DNA of 64,000 nt from Streptomyces syringium (GCF_017876625.1 NZ_JAGIOH010000001.1:4919501-4983500); one strand, 5' to 3'; shown: positions 24,036 to 33,054, counted from the first letter of the stretch. The notes: a model not told the origin generated them from the sequence alone. Made by a program: numbers and translations.

Positions 24036-26575
24036 AGCAGCTTCCTACCTTCCCAACGCTGACCCACGAGTACACGCTTCCCGAAGGGGTTCTCCCGGCC
24101 GCTCCCACGCCCGATGTTCGCGATCTCTCGCGGGGTGGGGTAGTCGGGGCTTCCGAACGGGTTGTTGCGCGCGCGGTTCACAATGTCCTGTGCGGCCGCG
24201 AGCTCCTCCGGGGAGAGGTCCCACTCGGGGTCCTTCATCTTTACATTGATGCGGTTGAAGATCTTCTTTGCGGACTTCTCCTGCACCCAGTCGTAGTCCC
24301 GTCGGGCCCAGGTGTAGGCGCCGTTCTCCTTGGCCGCCGTGAGCTGGATTTCCGAGACACCGGACTTCCGGTACCAGTTCTCCAGGTCCCTGCTGATGGC
24401 CGACCCGACGCCCTTTCCGCGATAGGCGGGGTCGTCGATTTTCATGATGTTGTGCTTGACGGCCAGCGTACCGTCTTCCTTGCGGATGAAGTCGCGGTCC
24501 ATCCTGCCCACCGGGTTCCCGGCCTGGTCGACTATCTGTGCGCTCCAGCCCAGTTGGTTGTCCATGGGGAATACGCCGTCGACCTTGATCCTCAGCCCTG
24601 CGTAGTCGCCGTCGAGGGCCTTCTGCAGCCCTTCCTGGAGCTGCTCCGGAGTGAGATCCTTTCCCGAGCCGGGGACGAAGTCACCGACCGGCCGGCGGGC
24701 CGGTGCGGGGGTGTGCGGCGGCGTACCGCCGTCGGCGCCGTGAGCACCGCCGGGACCGGCGTTGTCCGTGCCTTCCGGCTTGGAGCCGTGTGCGCCGTCC
24801 GGCTCGTGGGGGTTGCCCGAGGGTGCGTCGTGACCGGTGCCGTTGCCGTGGTCGCCGTCGCGCGGCGGGGTGTCGCCGTGCCCACTGGAACCGTGCCCAC
24901 CGGAGGCATGCCCACCCGTACCGGAGCCCGGCACATCGTGGCCACCGCCGCCACCCGTGTGCGGCGTGGAGTGCCCACCACCGCCACCACCCCCACCCGT
25001 GCCCGGCGACCCGTGGCTCGCCGAGGGGCCCTGCCCCAGGTCGTGAGCAGTACCGCCGGGGACCCGGCTGCCCGTTCCACCCGGGACGTCGCGTGCCGCG
25101 CCGCCCGCCGCGTTGTCGCCGACGCGCCCCGCCGAGGCCGTGACGTCGGAACCCGCGCGGGCACCCGCGCCCACCAGGACCTTCTCCGCCTCGGGCGTAC
25201 GGGCCTTCTCCGCCTCGGCGGCGCGTTCCGCTGCCGAGCCCTCCTTCGGGACGTCCTCGGCGGGCTGCTTGACCTTGCCGGTCTCGTCGAAGAGCTCGCC
25301 GGTCTTCGGGTTCAGGTAGACCGGGCGGCCCTTGCTGTCGACGAAGGCCGCCGCCTCGTCGGGCACGCCGGCGGGGCGTTCCGGCAGCTTGGCCGCCGCG
25401 AGCTCGTCGGCCAGCTTGAACGTGTCGCCCGCGATGCGCAACGAGGCACCCGGGTTCAGCGACTTCAGGCTCGCCATGAGGTCGCCGACCTTGACGAAGG
25501 TGAACTTCCCGGCCTTGCCGATATAGGTGATCGGGTCGACCACACGGCTCACCTTGCCGGCCACGGAGATCGCCTTCGCGGCGGCTCCGCCCTTCGCGAC
25601 TCCTCCGGCGCCCCCGGTGAAGACCGTGGTGAGGACGTTGAAGGTGACGCCACCGGCCGCGCGGGCGGGGTTCTTGCCCCACTGGTCGTAGGCGATGAGG
25701 GCCTTGCCGGTCTCCTTCACCGCCGTGCGGGAGTCCCGCAGCCAGCTCGGCAGCTTGTCCTCGGGGGCCATCCAGTAGGCGGCGCCGAGCGGGGTGGCCG
25801 TGATGGCCAGACCGGTGGCCAGCTTGGCGAGGCCCGTCCAGGCCTGGCCCGCGGCGTCCCAGCCGTCGGTGCCGACCAGGGTGCCGAGGCCCTTGATCGT
25901 GCCCCAGACGCCGTCGACGATGAAGCCGTCCCAGACGAAGCTCTTGATCTGGTGGCCCAGCCACTCGATGCCGGTGTACTCGCGCTCGGCCAACTTGCCC
26001 CAGGGCGTTTCCTCGGCGTGGTCGAGGTCGCTCGCCTTGTAGCCGTACATGTTCGGCTTGTGGGAGCCGTCGTCGGCGATGAGGGGCGTGCCCTTCACCA
26101 GGGCGACGATCTTGTCGTGGCAGGCGCGCTCGGCGGCGTGGAAGGCGGCGACGGTGGCGTTGACGCTGTGCCAGAGGTTGTTGTTGCGGTCGACCTTCTT
26201 CTGGTCCTCGCGCCAGTCGTCATCGCCCTCGAGGCTGTCGACGAACGCGAAGGCGTCGTCCTTGAGGCTCTTGAGCTTGTCCTTCAGGGGGCGTACTTCG
26301 CCGGCGTAGGCGGTCAGCGCCGAGGAGACCTTTTCGAGGTCGTCCGCGAAGCCGTCGGACTTGGTCGCGACGGGCTGGGTGGTGGCGAACAGCTTGTCCG
26401 CCTCGGGCGCCTTGTAGCAGGCCGAGAGCCCCTGGAACTGGGTGTGGACGGCGGCGCCGGAGTCACGGAAGAGCTTGGCGTTGGTGGCCAGGGACTTGGA
26501 CTCGGTCTCCAGGGTCTCCAGATCGCCCGTGAACTGGGGTATGCCCGAGGGGACGATGAGGTCTTTGTCGCTCAC
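24032..26575 (-). CDS. Polymorphic toxin with GNAT-acetyltransferase-like C-terminus (putative T7SS effector)
   Basis: 847-aa protein. Residues about 1-450 match the trafficking module of the toxin at 17868-20564 almost segment by segment. Next comes a Gly/His/Thr-rich linker (about 450-630, many GTGGH-like repeats). The C-terminal domain (about 640-847) has the appearance of a GNAT fold: beta-strand-rich start (GLRIKVDGVFP, WSAQIVDQAGNPVGRMDRDF), then motif A DPAYRGKGVGS with R719-x-x-G722-x-G724 (acetyl-CoA pyrophosphate loop), and a C-terminal NGAYTWARRDYDW resembling the usual GNAT strand-helix end. No signal peptide. Four-base overlap with its DUF6507 partner and with the 77-aa gene. An acetyltransferase warhead would be unusual for this class; domain identity is inferred. 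Confidence 0.8.
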   Translation of the reverse strand: MSDKDLIVPSGIPQFTGDLETLETESKSLATNAKLFRDSGAAVHTQFQGLSACYKAPEADKLFATTQPVATKSDGFADDLEKVSSALTAYAGEVRPLKDKLKSLKDDAFAFVDSLEGDDDWREDQKKVDRNNNLWHSVNATVAAFHAAERACHDKIVALVKGTPLIADDGSHKPNMYGYKASDLDHAEETPWGKLAEREYTGIEWLGHQIKSFVWDGFIVDGVWGTIKGLGTLVGTDGWDAAGQAWTGLAKLATGLAITATPLGAAYWMAPEDKLPSWLRDSRTAVKETGKALIAYDQWGKNPARAAGGVTFNVLTTVFTGGAGGVAKGGAAAKAISVAGKVSRVVDPITYIGKAGKFTFVKVGDLMASLKSLNPGASLRIAGDTFKLADELAAAKLPERPAGVPDEAAAFVDSKGRPVYLNPKTGELFDETGKVKQPAEDVPKEGSAAERAAEAEKARTPEAEKVLVGAGARAGSDVTASAGRVGDNAAGGAARDVPGGTGSRVPGGTAHDLGQGPSASHGSPGTGGGGGGGGHSTPHTGGGGGHDVPGSGTGGHASGGHGSSGHGDTPPRDGDHGNGTGHDAPSGNPHEPDGAHGSKPEGTDNAGPGGAHGADGGTPPHTPAPARRPVGDFVPGSGKDLTPEQLQEGLQKALDGDYAGLRIKVDGVFPMDNQLGWSAQIVDQAGNPVGRMDRDFIRKEDGTLAVKHNIMKIDDPAYRGKGVGSAISRDLENWYRKSGVSEIQLTAAKENGAYTWARRDYDWVQEKSAKKIFNRINVKMKDPEWDLSPEELAAAQDIVNRARNNPFGSPDYPTPREIANIGRGSGRENPFGKRVLVGQRWEGRKLL
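25215..26575 (-). repeat. Toxin trafficking-module repeat, copy 2
   Basis: The 5' half of the GNAT-type toxin gene. Similarity to copy 1 extends from the start codon to about the GSAAERAAE segment, after which linker and toxin domain diverge completely. Confidence 0.75.
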
Positions 26576-26946
26576 TTCTTCCCCTGACCCGGCATGTCGA
26601 TCTTGGGCTCCTTGAGCGCCTCGTTGTGCGCGTCCGCCGCCATCTTCAGGTCGCCCTTGATGTACTCCTCAGTGGCCGTCTTGGCCCCGGTCAGGGAGTT
26701 GGCAGTGCGCTGGGCCACGTAGGCGACGTCCTTGCCCCACGCGTTGGCGAACTCGGCCAGCGCCCCCGCGACCGGTCCGCTCGGTGCCTCACCGCAGTAC
26801 ATGCCGCTGATCGTGCCCGCTGCCGTCGCGGCGGCCGGCAGTGACTTCTGCACCGCCTGACCCGCCTTCGACAACCCCTCGGCAGCCGTTCCGCACTTGG
26901 TGAGCACGCCACTCACCGCGGACGGTTTGATGTCCCAAGCCGTCAC
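26572..26946 (-). CDS. DUF6507/WXG100-like small helical partner, module 2
   Basis: 124-aa paralogue of 20561-20935 with the same length and GQGKK ending (TAWDIKPSAVSGVLTKCGTAAEGLSKAGQAVQKSL). Overlaps the toxin start by 4 bp. First gene of the second module; promoter at 27028-27056, then a 5' leader of about 80 bases. Likely co-secreted partner or chaperone of the GNAT-type toxin, by analogy with WXG100 proteins. Confidence 0.75.
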   Translation of the reverse strand: MTAWDIKPSAVSGVLTKCGTAAEGLSKAGQAVQKSLPAAATAAGTISGMYCGEAPSGPVAGALAEFANAWGKDVAYVAQRTANSLTGAKTATEEYIKGDLKMAADAHNEALKEPKIDMPGQGKK

Positions 26947-27371
26947 GAAAGTTCCCCCTGCCCCCGTTGCTGACGTGTCAGCGGCCCTACGTGATTCGGC
27001 CGACTGTCACGCCGTCACTAGTACGCATGTCTATCGGAGTTGTGTGCGAGAAGTAAAGAAAGTGCAGTTCAGAGGCGGCAGGTGTCACGAGCCTGTGGCA
27101 GAACGGGGACCGCACTGTTGCGAATCGACAGGCTGAAAGCAGCCCCACCGGCTCCCGGTGGACGCCCCGGCCCCGCCCCCTCGGCGGCTCGGCACCGCGC
27201 ACGCGGCCCCGGCGCGGCGAGCGCTCGCGCATTCGGGCGGATTCCGCGTCGGATCGCGCGCGGACGGCCGCCAGAAGGGCGCTTTTCGTCACCTCATGGG
27301 GTGTTATGTGGGCCTAAGCGTGGCTTGGGATATGGCTGGGATTTGGCTCGGGACCTTGAGGGAGGCACTCC
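26947..27371. other. Divergent intergenic region between toxin module 2 and ABC operon 2
   Basis: About 425 bases. The left part holds the toxin promoter (27028-27056). The right part must hold the promoter of ABC operon 2, but I see no convincing -35/-10 pair there. A GGGAGG-type ribosome-binding site lies just before the ATG at 27372. No RNA gene or small coding region seen. Confidence 0.5.
27028..27056 (-). promoter_or_regulatory. Promoter of toxin module 2
   Basis: Minus strand TTACTT (27056-27051), 17-base spacer, TAGACA (27033-27028), within CGATAGACATG. Same -10 sequence, context and spacing as the promoter of module 1 (21008-21036), though the -35 boxes differ. About 82 bases from the DUF6507 start. 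Confidence 0.6.
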
Positions 27372-29000
27372 ATGCGTGGAGGCAGGCGCGCCAAGTGGGC
27401 CGTTTGTGCGACGGCGACGACGCTCGCGGTCGCGCTCGTGGCGTCGGGATGCGGCGGGGGTGGCGGCGGTGGGGCCGGGGTGGTGCGGGCCTCCTGGGGG
27501 GATCCGCAGAATCCGCTGGAGCCGGCGAATACCAATGAGGTGCAGGGCGGCAAGGTGCTGGCCATGATCTTCCGGGGGCTCAAGGAGTACGACCCCAAGA
27601 CCGGCGCCGCCAAGAACGTGCTCGCCGAGAAGATCGACACGTCCGACCAGCAGAATTTCACCGTCACCCTCAAGGACGGCTGGACCTTCTCCAACGGCGA
27701 GAAAGTGACCGCCAAATCCTTCGTCGACGCGTGGAACTACGCGGCCCTCGTCGACAACAAGCAGAACAACGCCCCCTTCTTCGCCACCATCGAGGGCTAT
27801 GACGAGGTCCACCCCGACAGCGGCTCGGCCAAGGCCAAGACCATGTCCGGGCTGGTGGTCAAGGACGACCGGACCTTCACCGTCAAGCTCAACCAGAAGT
27901 TCTCCACCTGGCCGCAGACCCTCGGCTACCAGGCCTTCTCCCCGCTGCCCCGGGCGTTCTTCGACGACCACGACAACTGGCTGAAGAAGCCGGTCGGCAA
28001 CGGCCCGTACATGGTGGATTCCTACGCCAAGGGGTCCGCTCTGAACCTCAAGAAATGGGAGGGCTACCCGGGCGACGACAAGGCGCAGAACGAGGGCGTC
28101 GAGCTGCGCGTCTACACCGACAACAACACCGCCTACACCGACCTCCAGGCGGGCAATCTCGACCTCGTCGACGACGTCCCGGCCGCCCAGCTCAAGAACG
28201 TCAAGAACGACCTCGGTGACCGGTACATCAACCAGCCCGCCGGCATCATCCAGACCGTCGTCTTCCCGATGTACGACGCGAAGTGGTCCAAGGCCGGGAT
28301 GGAGAAGGTCCGCAAGGGCATCTCCATGGCGATCAACCGCAAGGAGATCACCGAGCAGATCTACCAGAAGACCCGCACCCCGGCGACCGACTGGTCCTCG
28401 CCCGTCCTGAAGTCCGAGGGCGGCTACAAGGAAGGTGTGTGCGGTGACGCCTGCGATTTCGACGCCGCGCGGGCGAAGAAGCTGATCCAGGAGGGCGGCG
28501 GGCTGCCCGGCGGGCAGGTGACCATCACCTCCAACGTCGACACCGGCTCGCACCGGGTGTGGATGGACGCCGTCTGCAACAGCATCAACAACGCCCTCGC
28601 CATGGACAAGGCCTGCGTCGTCAACCCCGTCGGCACCTTCGCGGACTTCCGCAACCAGATCTCCCAGCACCGGATGACCGGGATGTTCCGCTCGGGCTGG
28701 CAGATGGACTACCCGCTGATCCAGAACTTCCTCCAGCCGCTCTACTACTCCAACGCCTCGTCCAACTACGGGAAGTTCAGCGACCCGGACTTCGACAAGC
28801 TCGTCGACGAGGCCAATGCCGAGAGCGACCAGGAGAAGGCGGTCGGGAAGTTCCAGGACGCGGAGAAGATCCTCGCCGAGCAGATGCCGGCCATCCCGCT
28901 CTGGTACCAGAACGGCAGCGCCGGCTATTCCGCCAATCTCTCCGATGTGATGCTCAATCCGTTCAGCGTGCCCGTCTACGACCGGATCAAGGTCGGCTGA
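27372..29000 (+). CDS. Oligopeptide-binding lipoprotein, ABC operon 2
   Basis: 542-aa family-5 peptide-binding lipoprotein. Lipobox VASGC with Cys at residue 27, followed by a Gly run. The motifs SWGDPQNPLEPANTNEVQGGKVL, FTVTLKDGWTFSNGEKVTAKSFVDAWNYA and VGNGPYMVDSY parallel the operon 1 protein. First gene of a complete five-gene importer. Unlike operons 1 and 3, no hairpin separates it from the permease genes (55 bases). Peptide specificity unknown. Confidence 0.95.
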   Translation: MRGGRRAKWAVCATATTLAVALVASGCGGGGGGGAGVVRASWGDPQNPLEPANTNEVQGGKVLAMIFRGLKEYDPKTGAAKNVLAEKIDTSDQQNFTVTLKDGWTFSNGEKVTAKSFVDAWNYAALVDNKQNNAPFFATIEGYDEVHPDSGSAKAKTMSGLVVKDDRTFTVKLNQKFSTWPQTLGYQAFSPLPRAFFDDHDNWLKKPVGNGPYMVDSYAKGSALNLKKWEGYPGDDKAQNEGVELRVYTDNNTAYTDLQAGNLDLVDDVPAAQLKNVKNDLGDRYINQPAGIIQTVVFPMYDAKWSKAGMEKVRKGISMAINRKEITEQIYQKTRTPATDWSSPVLKSEGGYKEGVCGDACDFDAARAKKLIQEGGGLPGGQVTITSNVDTGSHRVWMDAVCNSINNALAMDKACVVNPVGTFADFRNQISQHRMTGMFRSGWQMDYPLIQNFLQPLYYSNASSNYGKFSDPDFDKLVDEANAESDQEKAVGKFQDAEKILAEQMPAIPLWYQNGSAGYSANLSDVMLNPFSVPVYDRIKVG

Positions 29001-29055
29001 CCGTACCCGGAAGCCCGGACGCCCCTTCCTTACGTACGAACCCCCCGGAGCCCCC

Positions 29056-29979
29056 ATGGGACGGTATGTGATCCGGCGGCTGCTCCAGATGATCCCGGTG
29101 TTCATCGGCAGCACGTTCCTGATCTTCTTCATGGTCTACGCCCTCGGTGACCCCATCGCCGCGCTGTTCGGCGACAAGGCCCCCGACCCAGCGACCGCCG
29201 CGCGGATCCGCAAGGACCTCTACCTCGACGAGCCGCTGTGGAAGCAATACCTGCACTACATGGGGCAGATCCTCACCGGTGACTTCGGCACCGCCTTCAA
29301 CGGCATGAAGGTCACCGAGCTGATGAAGAGCGCCTTCCCGGTGACCCTGCGGCTGACCGTCGTCGCGCTGCTCTTCGAGATCCTCGTCGGGATCACCCTC
29401 GGTGTCCTCAGCGGACTGCGGCGCGGGCGCTCGGTGGACACCTCCGTGCTGCTGCTCACCCTGATCGTGGTGTCCATCCCCACCTTCGTCAGCGGCTATG
29501 TGCTCCAGTACCTGCTGGGCGTGAAATGGGCGTGGGTCTCCCCGTCCGTCTCCCCGGCCGCGCCGTTCGACGAGCTGATCCTGCCGGGCCTGGTCCTCGC
29601 CCTGACCTCGCTCGCCTACGTCACCCGGCTGACGCGCACGTCCATCGCCGAGAACTCCCGCGCCGACTACGTCCGTACGGCCGTGGCCAAGGGGCTGCCC
29701 CGGCGCCGGGTGGTGACCCGGCATCTGCTGCGCAACTCGCTGATCCCCGTCGTCACCTTCATCGGCACCGACATCGGCGCGCTGATGGGCGGCGCCATCG
29801 TCACCGAGCGGATCTTCAACATCCACGGCGTCGGCTACCAGCTCTACCAGGGCATCCTGCGGCAGAACTCGCCGACCGTCGTCGGCTTCGTGACCGTCCT
29901 GGTCATCGTCTTCCTGCTGGCGAACCTGCTCGTCGATCTCCTCTACGCCGTGCTCGACCCGAGGATCCGCTATGCCTGA
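29056..29979 (+). CDS. Oligopeptide ABC transporter permease (OppB/DppB type), operon 2
   Basis: 307-aa six-span permease (MGRYVIRRLLQMIPVFIGSTFLIFF start). The EAA loop region is DYVRTAVAKGLPRRRVVTRHLLRNSLIP. It ends with LYAVLDPRIRYA, the same ending as the operon 1 paralogue. Overlaps the OppC-type gene by 8 bp, indicating translational coupling. Confidence 0.95.
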   Translation: MGRYVIRRLLQMIPVFIGSTFLIFFMVYALGDPIAALFGDKAPDPATAARIRKDLYLDEPLWKQYLHYMGQILTGDFGTAFNGMKVTELMKSAFPVTLRLTVVALLFEILVGITLGVLSGLRRGRSVDTSVLLLTLIVVSIPTFVSGYVLQYLLGVKWAWVSPSVSPAAPFDELILPGLVLALTSLAYVTRLTRTSIAENSRADYVRTAVAKGLPRRRVVTRHLLRNSLIPVVTFIGTDIGALMGGAIVTERIFNIHGVGYQLYQGILRQNSPTVVGFVTVLVIVFLLANLLVDLLYAVLDPRIRYA

Positions 29980-30949
29980 CCCCTTCGACCCGAAGCTCGA
30001 TCCCCAGGCGGCCATCACCCCCGGCGACGGCGGCGCCATGACGCTGGCCACCAGCGAGGGCGAGTCCCTGGAGAAGGAGCCGCCCCCCGGCGGCGCCGAC
30101 GGCAGGGCCCGCAGCCTGTGGTCCGACGCCTGGCACGACCTGCGGCGCAACCCCGTCTTCCTCGTCTCCGGGCTGGTCATCGTCTTCCTGGTGCTGATCG
30201 CGATCTGGCCCGGCCTCATCGCGAGCGGCAACCCCCTCAGCTGCAACCTGGCCAAGGCGGGCCAGGGCTCACAGCCCGGCCACCCCTTCGGCTTCGACAC
30301 CCAGGGCTGCGACGTCTACACCCGCACGGTCCACGGCGCGCGCGCCTCGATCGCCGTCGGGGTCTGCGCCACGACCGGGGCGGCGCTGCTCGGCAGTGTG
30401 CTGGGCGGGCTGGCCGGGTTCTTCGGGGGCTGGTGGGACGGGCTGCTGTCCCGGATCGCCGACATCTTCTTCGGCATCCCGATCATCCTCGGCGGGCTGG
30501 TCTTCCTCTCCGTGGTCACCAGCGGCTCGGTGTGGCCGGTGGTCGGCTTCATCGTGCTGCTGGGCTGGCCGCAGATCTCCAGGATCGCGCGCGGCTCGGT
30601 CGTCACGGCCAAGCAGCACGACTACGTCCAGGCGGCGCGGGCGCTCGGGGCCGGCAACAGACGGATGCTGCTGCGGCACATCGCGCCCAACGCGGTGGCC
30701 CCGGTCATCGTCGTGGCGACCATCGCGCTGGGCACGTACATCGCCCTGGAGGCGACGCTGTCGTTCGTGGGCGTCGGCCTCAAGCCGCCAACGGTCTCCT
30801 GGGGGATCGACATCTCCAACGCCTCCACCCAGATCCGCAACGCCCCGCACATGCTGCTGTGGCCGGCGGGAGCCCTGAGCATCACGGTGCTCGCGTTCAT
30901 CATGCTCGGCGACGCGGTGCGCGACGCCCTCGACCCCAAGTTGCGCTGA
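29972..30949 (+). CDS. Oligopeptide ABC transporter permease (OppC/DppC type), operon 2
   Basis: 325-aa permease. An N-terminal hydrophilic region of about 55 residues precedes SLWSDAWHDLRRNPVFLVSGLVIVFLV. A periplasmic-side loop has two cysteines (PLSCNLAKAG and DTQGCDVYTR) not present in the operon 1 paralogue. EAA loop DYVQAARALGAGNRRMLLRHIAPN; C-terminus LGDAVRDALDPKLR. Confidence 0.95.
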   Translation: MPDPFDPKLDPQAAITPGDGGAMTLATSEGESLEKEPPPGGADGRARSLWSDAWHDLRRNPVFLVSGLVIVFLVLIAIWPGLIASGNPLSCNLAKAGQGSQPGHPFGFDTQGCDVYTRTVHGARASIAVGVCATTGAALLGSVLGGLAGFFGGWWDGLLSRIADIFFGIPIILGGLVFLSVVTSGSVWPVVGFIVLLGWPQISRIARGSVVTAKQHDYVQAARALGAGNRRMLLRHIAPNAVAPVIVVATIALGTYIALEATLSFVGVGLKPPTVSWGIDISNASTQIRNAPHMLLWPAGALSITVLAFIMLGDAVRDALDPKLR

Positions 30950-30972
30950 GACCCGGCGGGATGGAGCGACGG

Positions 30973-31992
30973 ATGGATCAGCAGCTGACCCAGGAGACCC
31001 CGGCGCAGCCGAAGAATCTGTTGGACGTGAGCGATCTGCGGGTGGAGTTCCGCACCCGGGACGGGGTGGCCAAGGCGGTCAACGGCGTGACGTACAGCGT
31101 GGCGGCGGGCGAGACGCTGGCCGTGCTCGGCGAGTCGGGCTCGGGCAAGTCGGTGACCGCCCAGGCGGTGATGGGCATCCTCGACTCGCCGCCGGGGTTC
31201 GTCACCGGCGGCGAGGTGCTCTTCCGGGGCGAGGACCTGCTGACGATGGGGGCCGAGTCCCGGCGCAGACTGCGCGGCGCGAAGATCGCGATGATCTTCC
31301 AGGACGCGCTGTCGTCCCTGAACCCCGTGATGACCGTGGGGGCGCAGCTCGCCGAGATGTACGTGGTGCACCAGGGGATGACCCGTAAGGACGCCCGCGC
31401 GCGGGCCGCGCAGCTGATGGACCGGGTACGGATCCCGGCCGCGCAGGAACGGCTGCGGGACTATCCGCACCAGTTCTCGGGCGGTATGCGTCAGCGCATC
31501 ATGATCGCGATGGCGCTGGCCCTGGAGCCGGACCTGATCATCGCGGACGAGCCGACGACCGCGCTCGATGTGACGGTGCAGGCGCAGGTCATGGATCTGC
31601 TCGCGGAGCTCCAGCGCGAGTACAACATGGGTCTGATCCTGATCACCCACGACCTGGGCGTGGTCGCGGACGTCGCCGACCGGATCGCGGTGATGTACGC
31701 GGGCCGGATCGTGGAGACCGCGCCCGTGCACGAGCTGTACGCGGCGCCCGCGCATCCGTACACCCGTGGCCTGCTGGACTCGATCCCGCGCCTGGACCAG
31801 AAGGGCCGGGAGCTCTACGCGATCAAGGGCCTGCCGCCCAGCCTGACCGACATCCCGCCCGGCTGTCCGTTCAACCCGCGCTGCCCCCGCGCCCAGGACG
31901 TCTGCCGTACGGACCGGCCGCCGCTGTTCACCGTGGGCCCGGGCCGGGCCAGCGCCTGCCACTTCTGGAAGGACACCCTCGATGAGAGCTGA
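30973..31992 (+). CDS. Oligopeptide ABC transporter ATPase (OppD/DppD type), operon 2
   Basis: 339-aa ATPase with GESGSGKS, FSGGMRQR, LIIADEPTTALD, ITHDLGVV and the HPYTRGLLDSIPRL/Cys tail. I chose ATG 30973 (MDQQLTQETPAQPK) rather than ATG 30961, because GGAG lies 6 bases before the former while the latter has no properly spaced site. Overlaps the next gene by 11 bp. A stretch of about 100 bases around the signature/Walker B (near 31459-31560) is identical to 13479-13580 of operon 1, third positions included. Confidence 0.94.
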   Translation: MDQQLTQETPAQPKNLLDVSDLRVEFRTRDGVAKAVNGVTYSVAAGETLAVLGESGSGKSVTAQAVMGILDSPPGFVTGGEVLFRGEDLLTMGAESRRRLRGAKIAMIFQDALSSLNPVMTVGAQLAEMYVVHQGMTRKDARARAAQLMDRVRIPAAQERLRDYPHQFSGGMRQRIMIAMALALEPDLIIADEPTTALDVTVQAQVMDLLAELQREYNMGLILITHDLGVVADVADRIAVMYAGRIVETAPVHELYAAPAHPYTRGLLDSIPRLDQKGRELYAIKGLPPSLTDIPPGCPFNPRCPRAQDVCRTDRPPLFTVGPGRASACHFWKDTLDES

Positions 31993-33043
31993 AGGCGAGG
32001 AGATTCTGGAGGTACGGGACCTCGTCAAGCACTACCCAGTGAACCGGGGGATCGTCTTCCGTAAGCAGGTGGGCGCGGTCCGGGCGGTCGACGGGGTCTC
32101 CTTCGGGCTGCGGCGGGGCGAGACGCTGGGCATCGTGGGGGAGTCCGGCTGCGGCAAGTCGACGGTCGCGAAGCTGCTGGTCCATCTGGAGCGGCCGACG
32201 GCCGGGCGGATCCTGTACAAGGGCGAGGACATCGCCGATCTGTCGGGCAAGGCGCTCAAGGCCGTGCGCCGCAACATCCAGATGGTCTTCCAGGACCCGT
32301 ACACCTCGCTCAACCCCCGGATGACGGTCGGCGACATCATCGGGGAGCCGTACGAGATCCACCCCGAGGTGGCCCCGAAGGGCGACCGTCGGCGGAAGGT
32401 CCAGGAACTCCTGGACGTCGTCGGTCTGAACCCGGAGTACATCAACCGCTACCCGCACCAGTTCTCCGGCGGTCAGCGGCAGCGCATCGGCATCGCGCGC
32501 GGCCTGGCGCTCAACCCGGAGATCATCATCTGCGACGAGCCCGTCTCCGCGCTGGACGTCTCCGTCCAGGCGCAGGTGGTCAATCTGCTGGAGAAGCTCC
32601 AGGACGAGTTCGAGCTGTCCTACGTCTTCATCGCGCACGACCTGTCCGTGGTGCGGCACATCTCCGACCGGGTCGCGGTGATGTACCTCGGGCGGCTCGC
32701 CGAGATCGGCACCGACACCCAGATCTACCAGCACCCGACGCATCCCTACACCCAGGCGCTGCTGTCGGCCGTGCCCATGCCGGACCCGGCGGCGCGGGCG
32801 CGGCGGGAGCGGATCCTGCTGTCGGGGGACGTGCCCTCGCCCGCGCATCCGCCGTCGGGCTGCCGCTTCCGCACCCGCTGCTGGAAGGCGCAGGAGCGGT
32901 GCGTGGTGGAGGTGCCGGAGCTGGCGGTGCCGGAGTGGTTCCGTCAGGAGGGCGGCTCGCCCGCGCACCCGTCGGCCTGTCACTTCGCCGAGGAGCGGCG
33001 GGTCGTGCCGCCGGAGGGCGCGGAGGGCCGGGACGGCGCCTGA
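31982..33043 (+). CDS. Oligopeptide ABC transporter ATPase (OppF/DppF type), operon 2
   Basis: 353-aa ATPase with GESGCGKS, FSGGQRQR, IIICDEPVSALD and the oligo_HPY tail (HPYTQALLSAVPMPD; RTRCWKAQERC). Lacks the N-terminal extension of its operon 1 paralogue. Roughly 300 bases (from about 32266) match 14466 onward with only about ten differences, far more than the flanks. Its stop codon directly abuts the stop of the convergent P450 gene within a small hairpin. Confidence 0.94.
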   Translation: MRAEGEEILEVRDLVKHYPVNRGIVFRKQVGAVRAVDGVSFGLRRGETLGIVGESGCGKSTVAKLLVHLERPTAGRILYKGEDIADLSGKALKAVRRNIQMVFQDPYTSLNPRMTVGDIIGEPYEIHPEVAPKGDRRRKVQELLDVVGLNPEYINRYPHQFSGGQRQRIGIARGLALNPEIIICDEPVSALDVSVQAQVVNLLEKLQDEFELSYVFIAHDLSVVRHISDRVAVMYLGRLAEIGTDTQIYQHPTHPYTQALLSAVPMPDPAARARRERILLSGDVPSPAHPPSGCRFRTRCWKAQERCVVEVPELAVPEWFRQEGGSPAHPSACHFAEERRVVPPEGAEGRDGA

Positions 33044-33054
33044 TCACCAGGCGC
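33036..33054. terminator. Short hairpin across the two convergent stop codons
   Basis: GCGCCTG (33036-33042), loop of 5, CAGGCGC (33048-33054). It overlaps the stops of ABC operon 2 (33041-33043) and of the P450 gene (33044-33046). A 7-bp stem is modest, but it is the only candidate transcription end for both genes. Confidence 0.45.
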
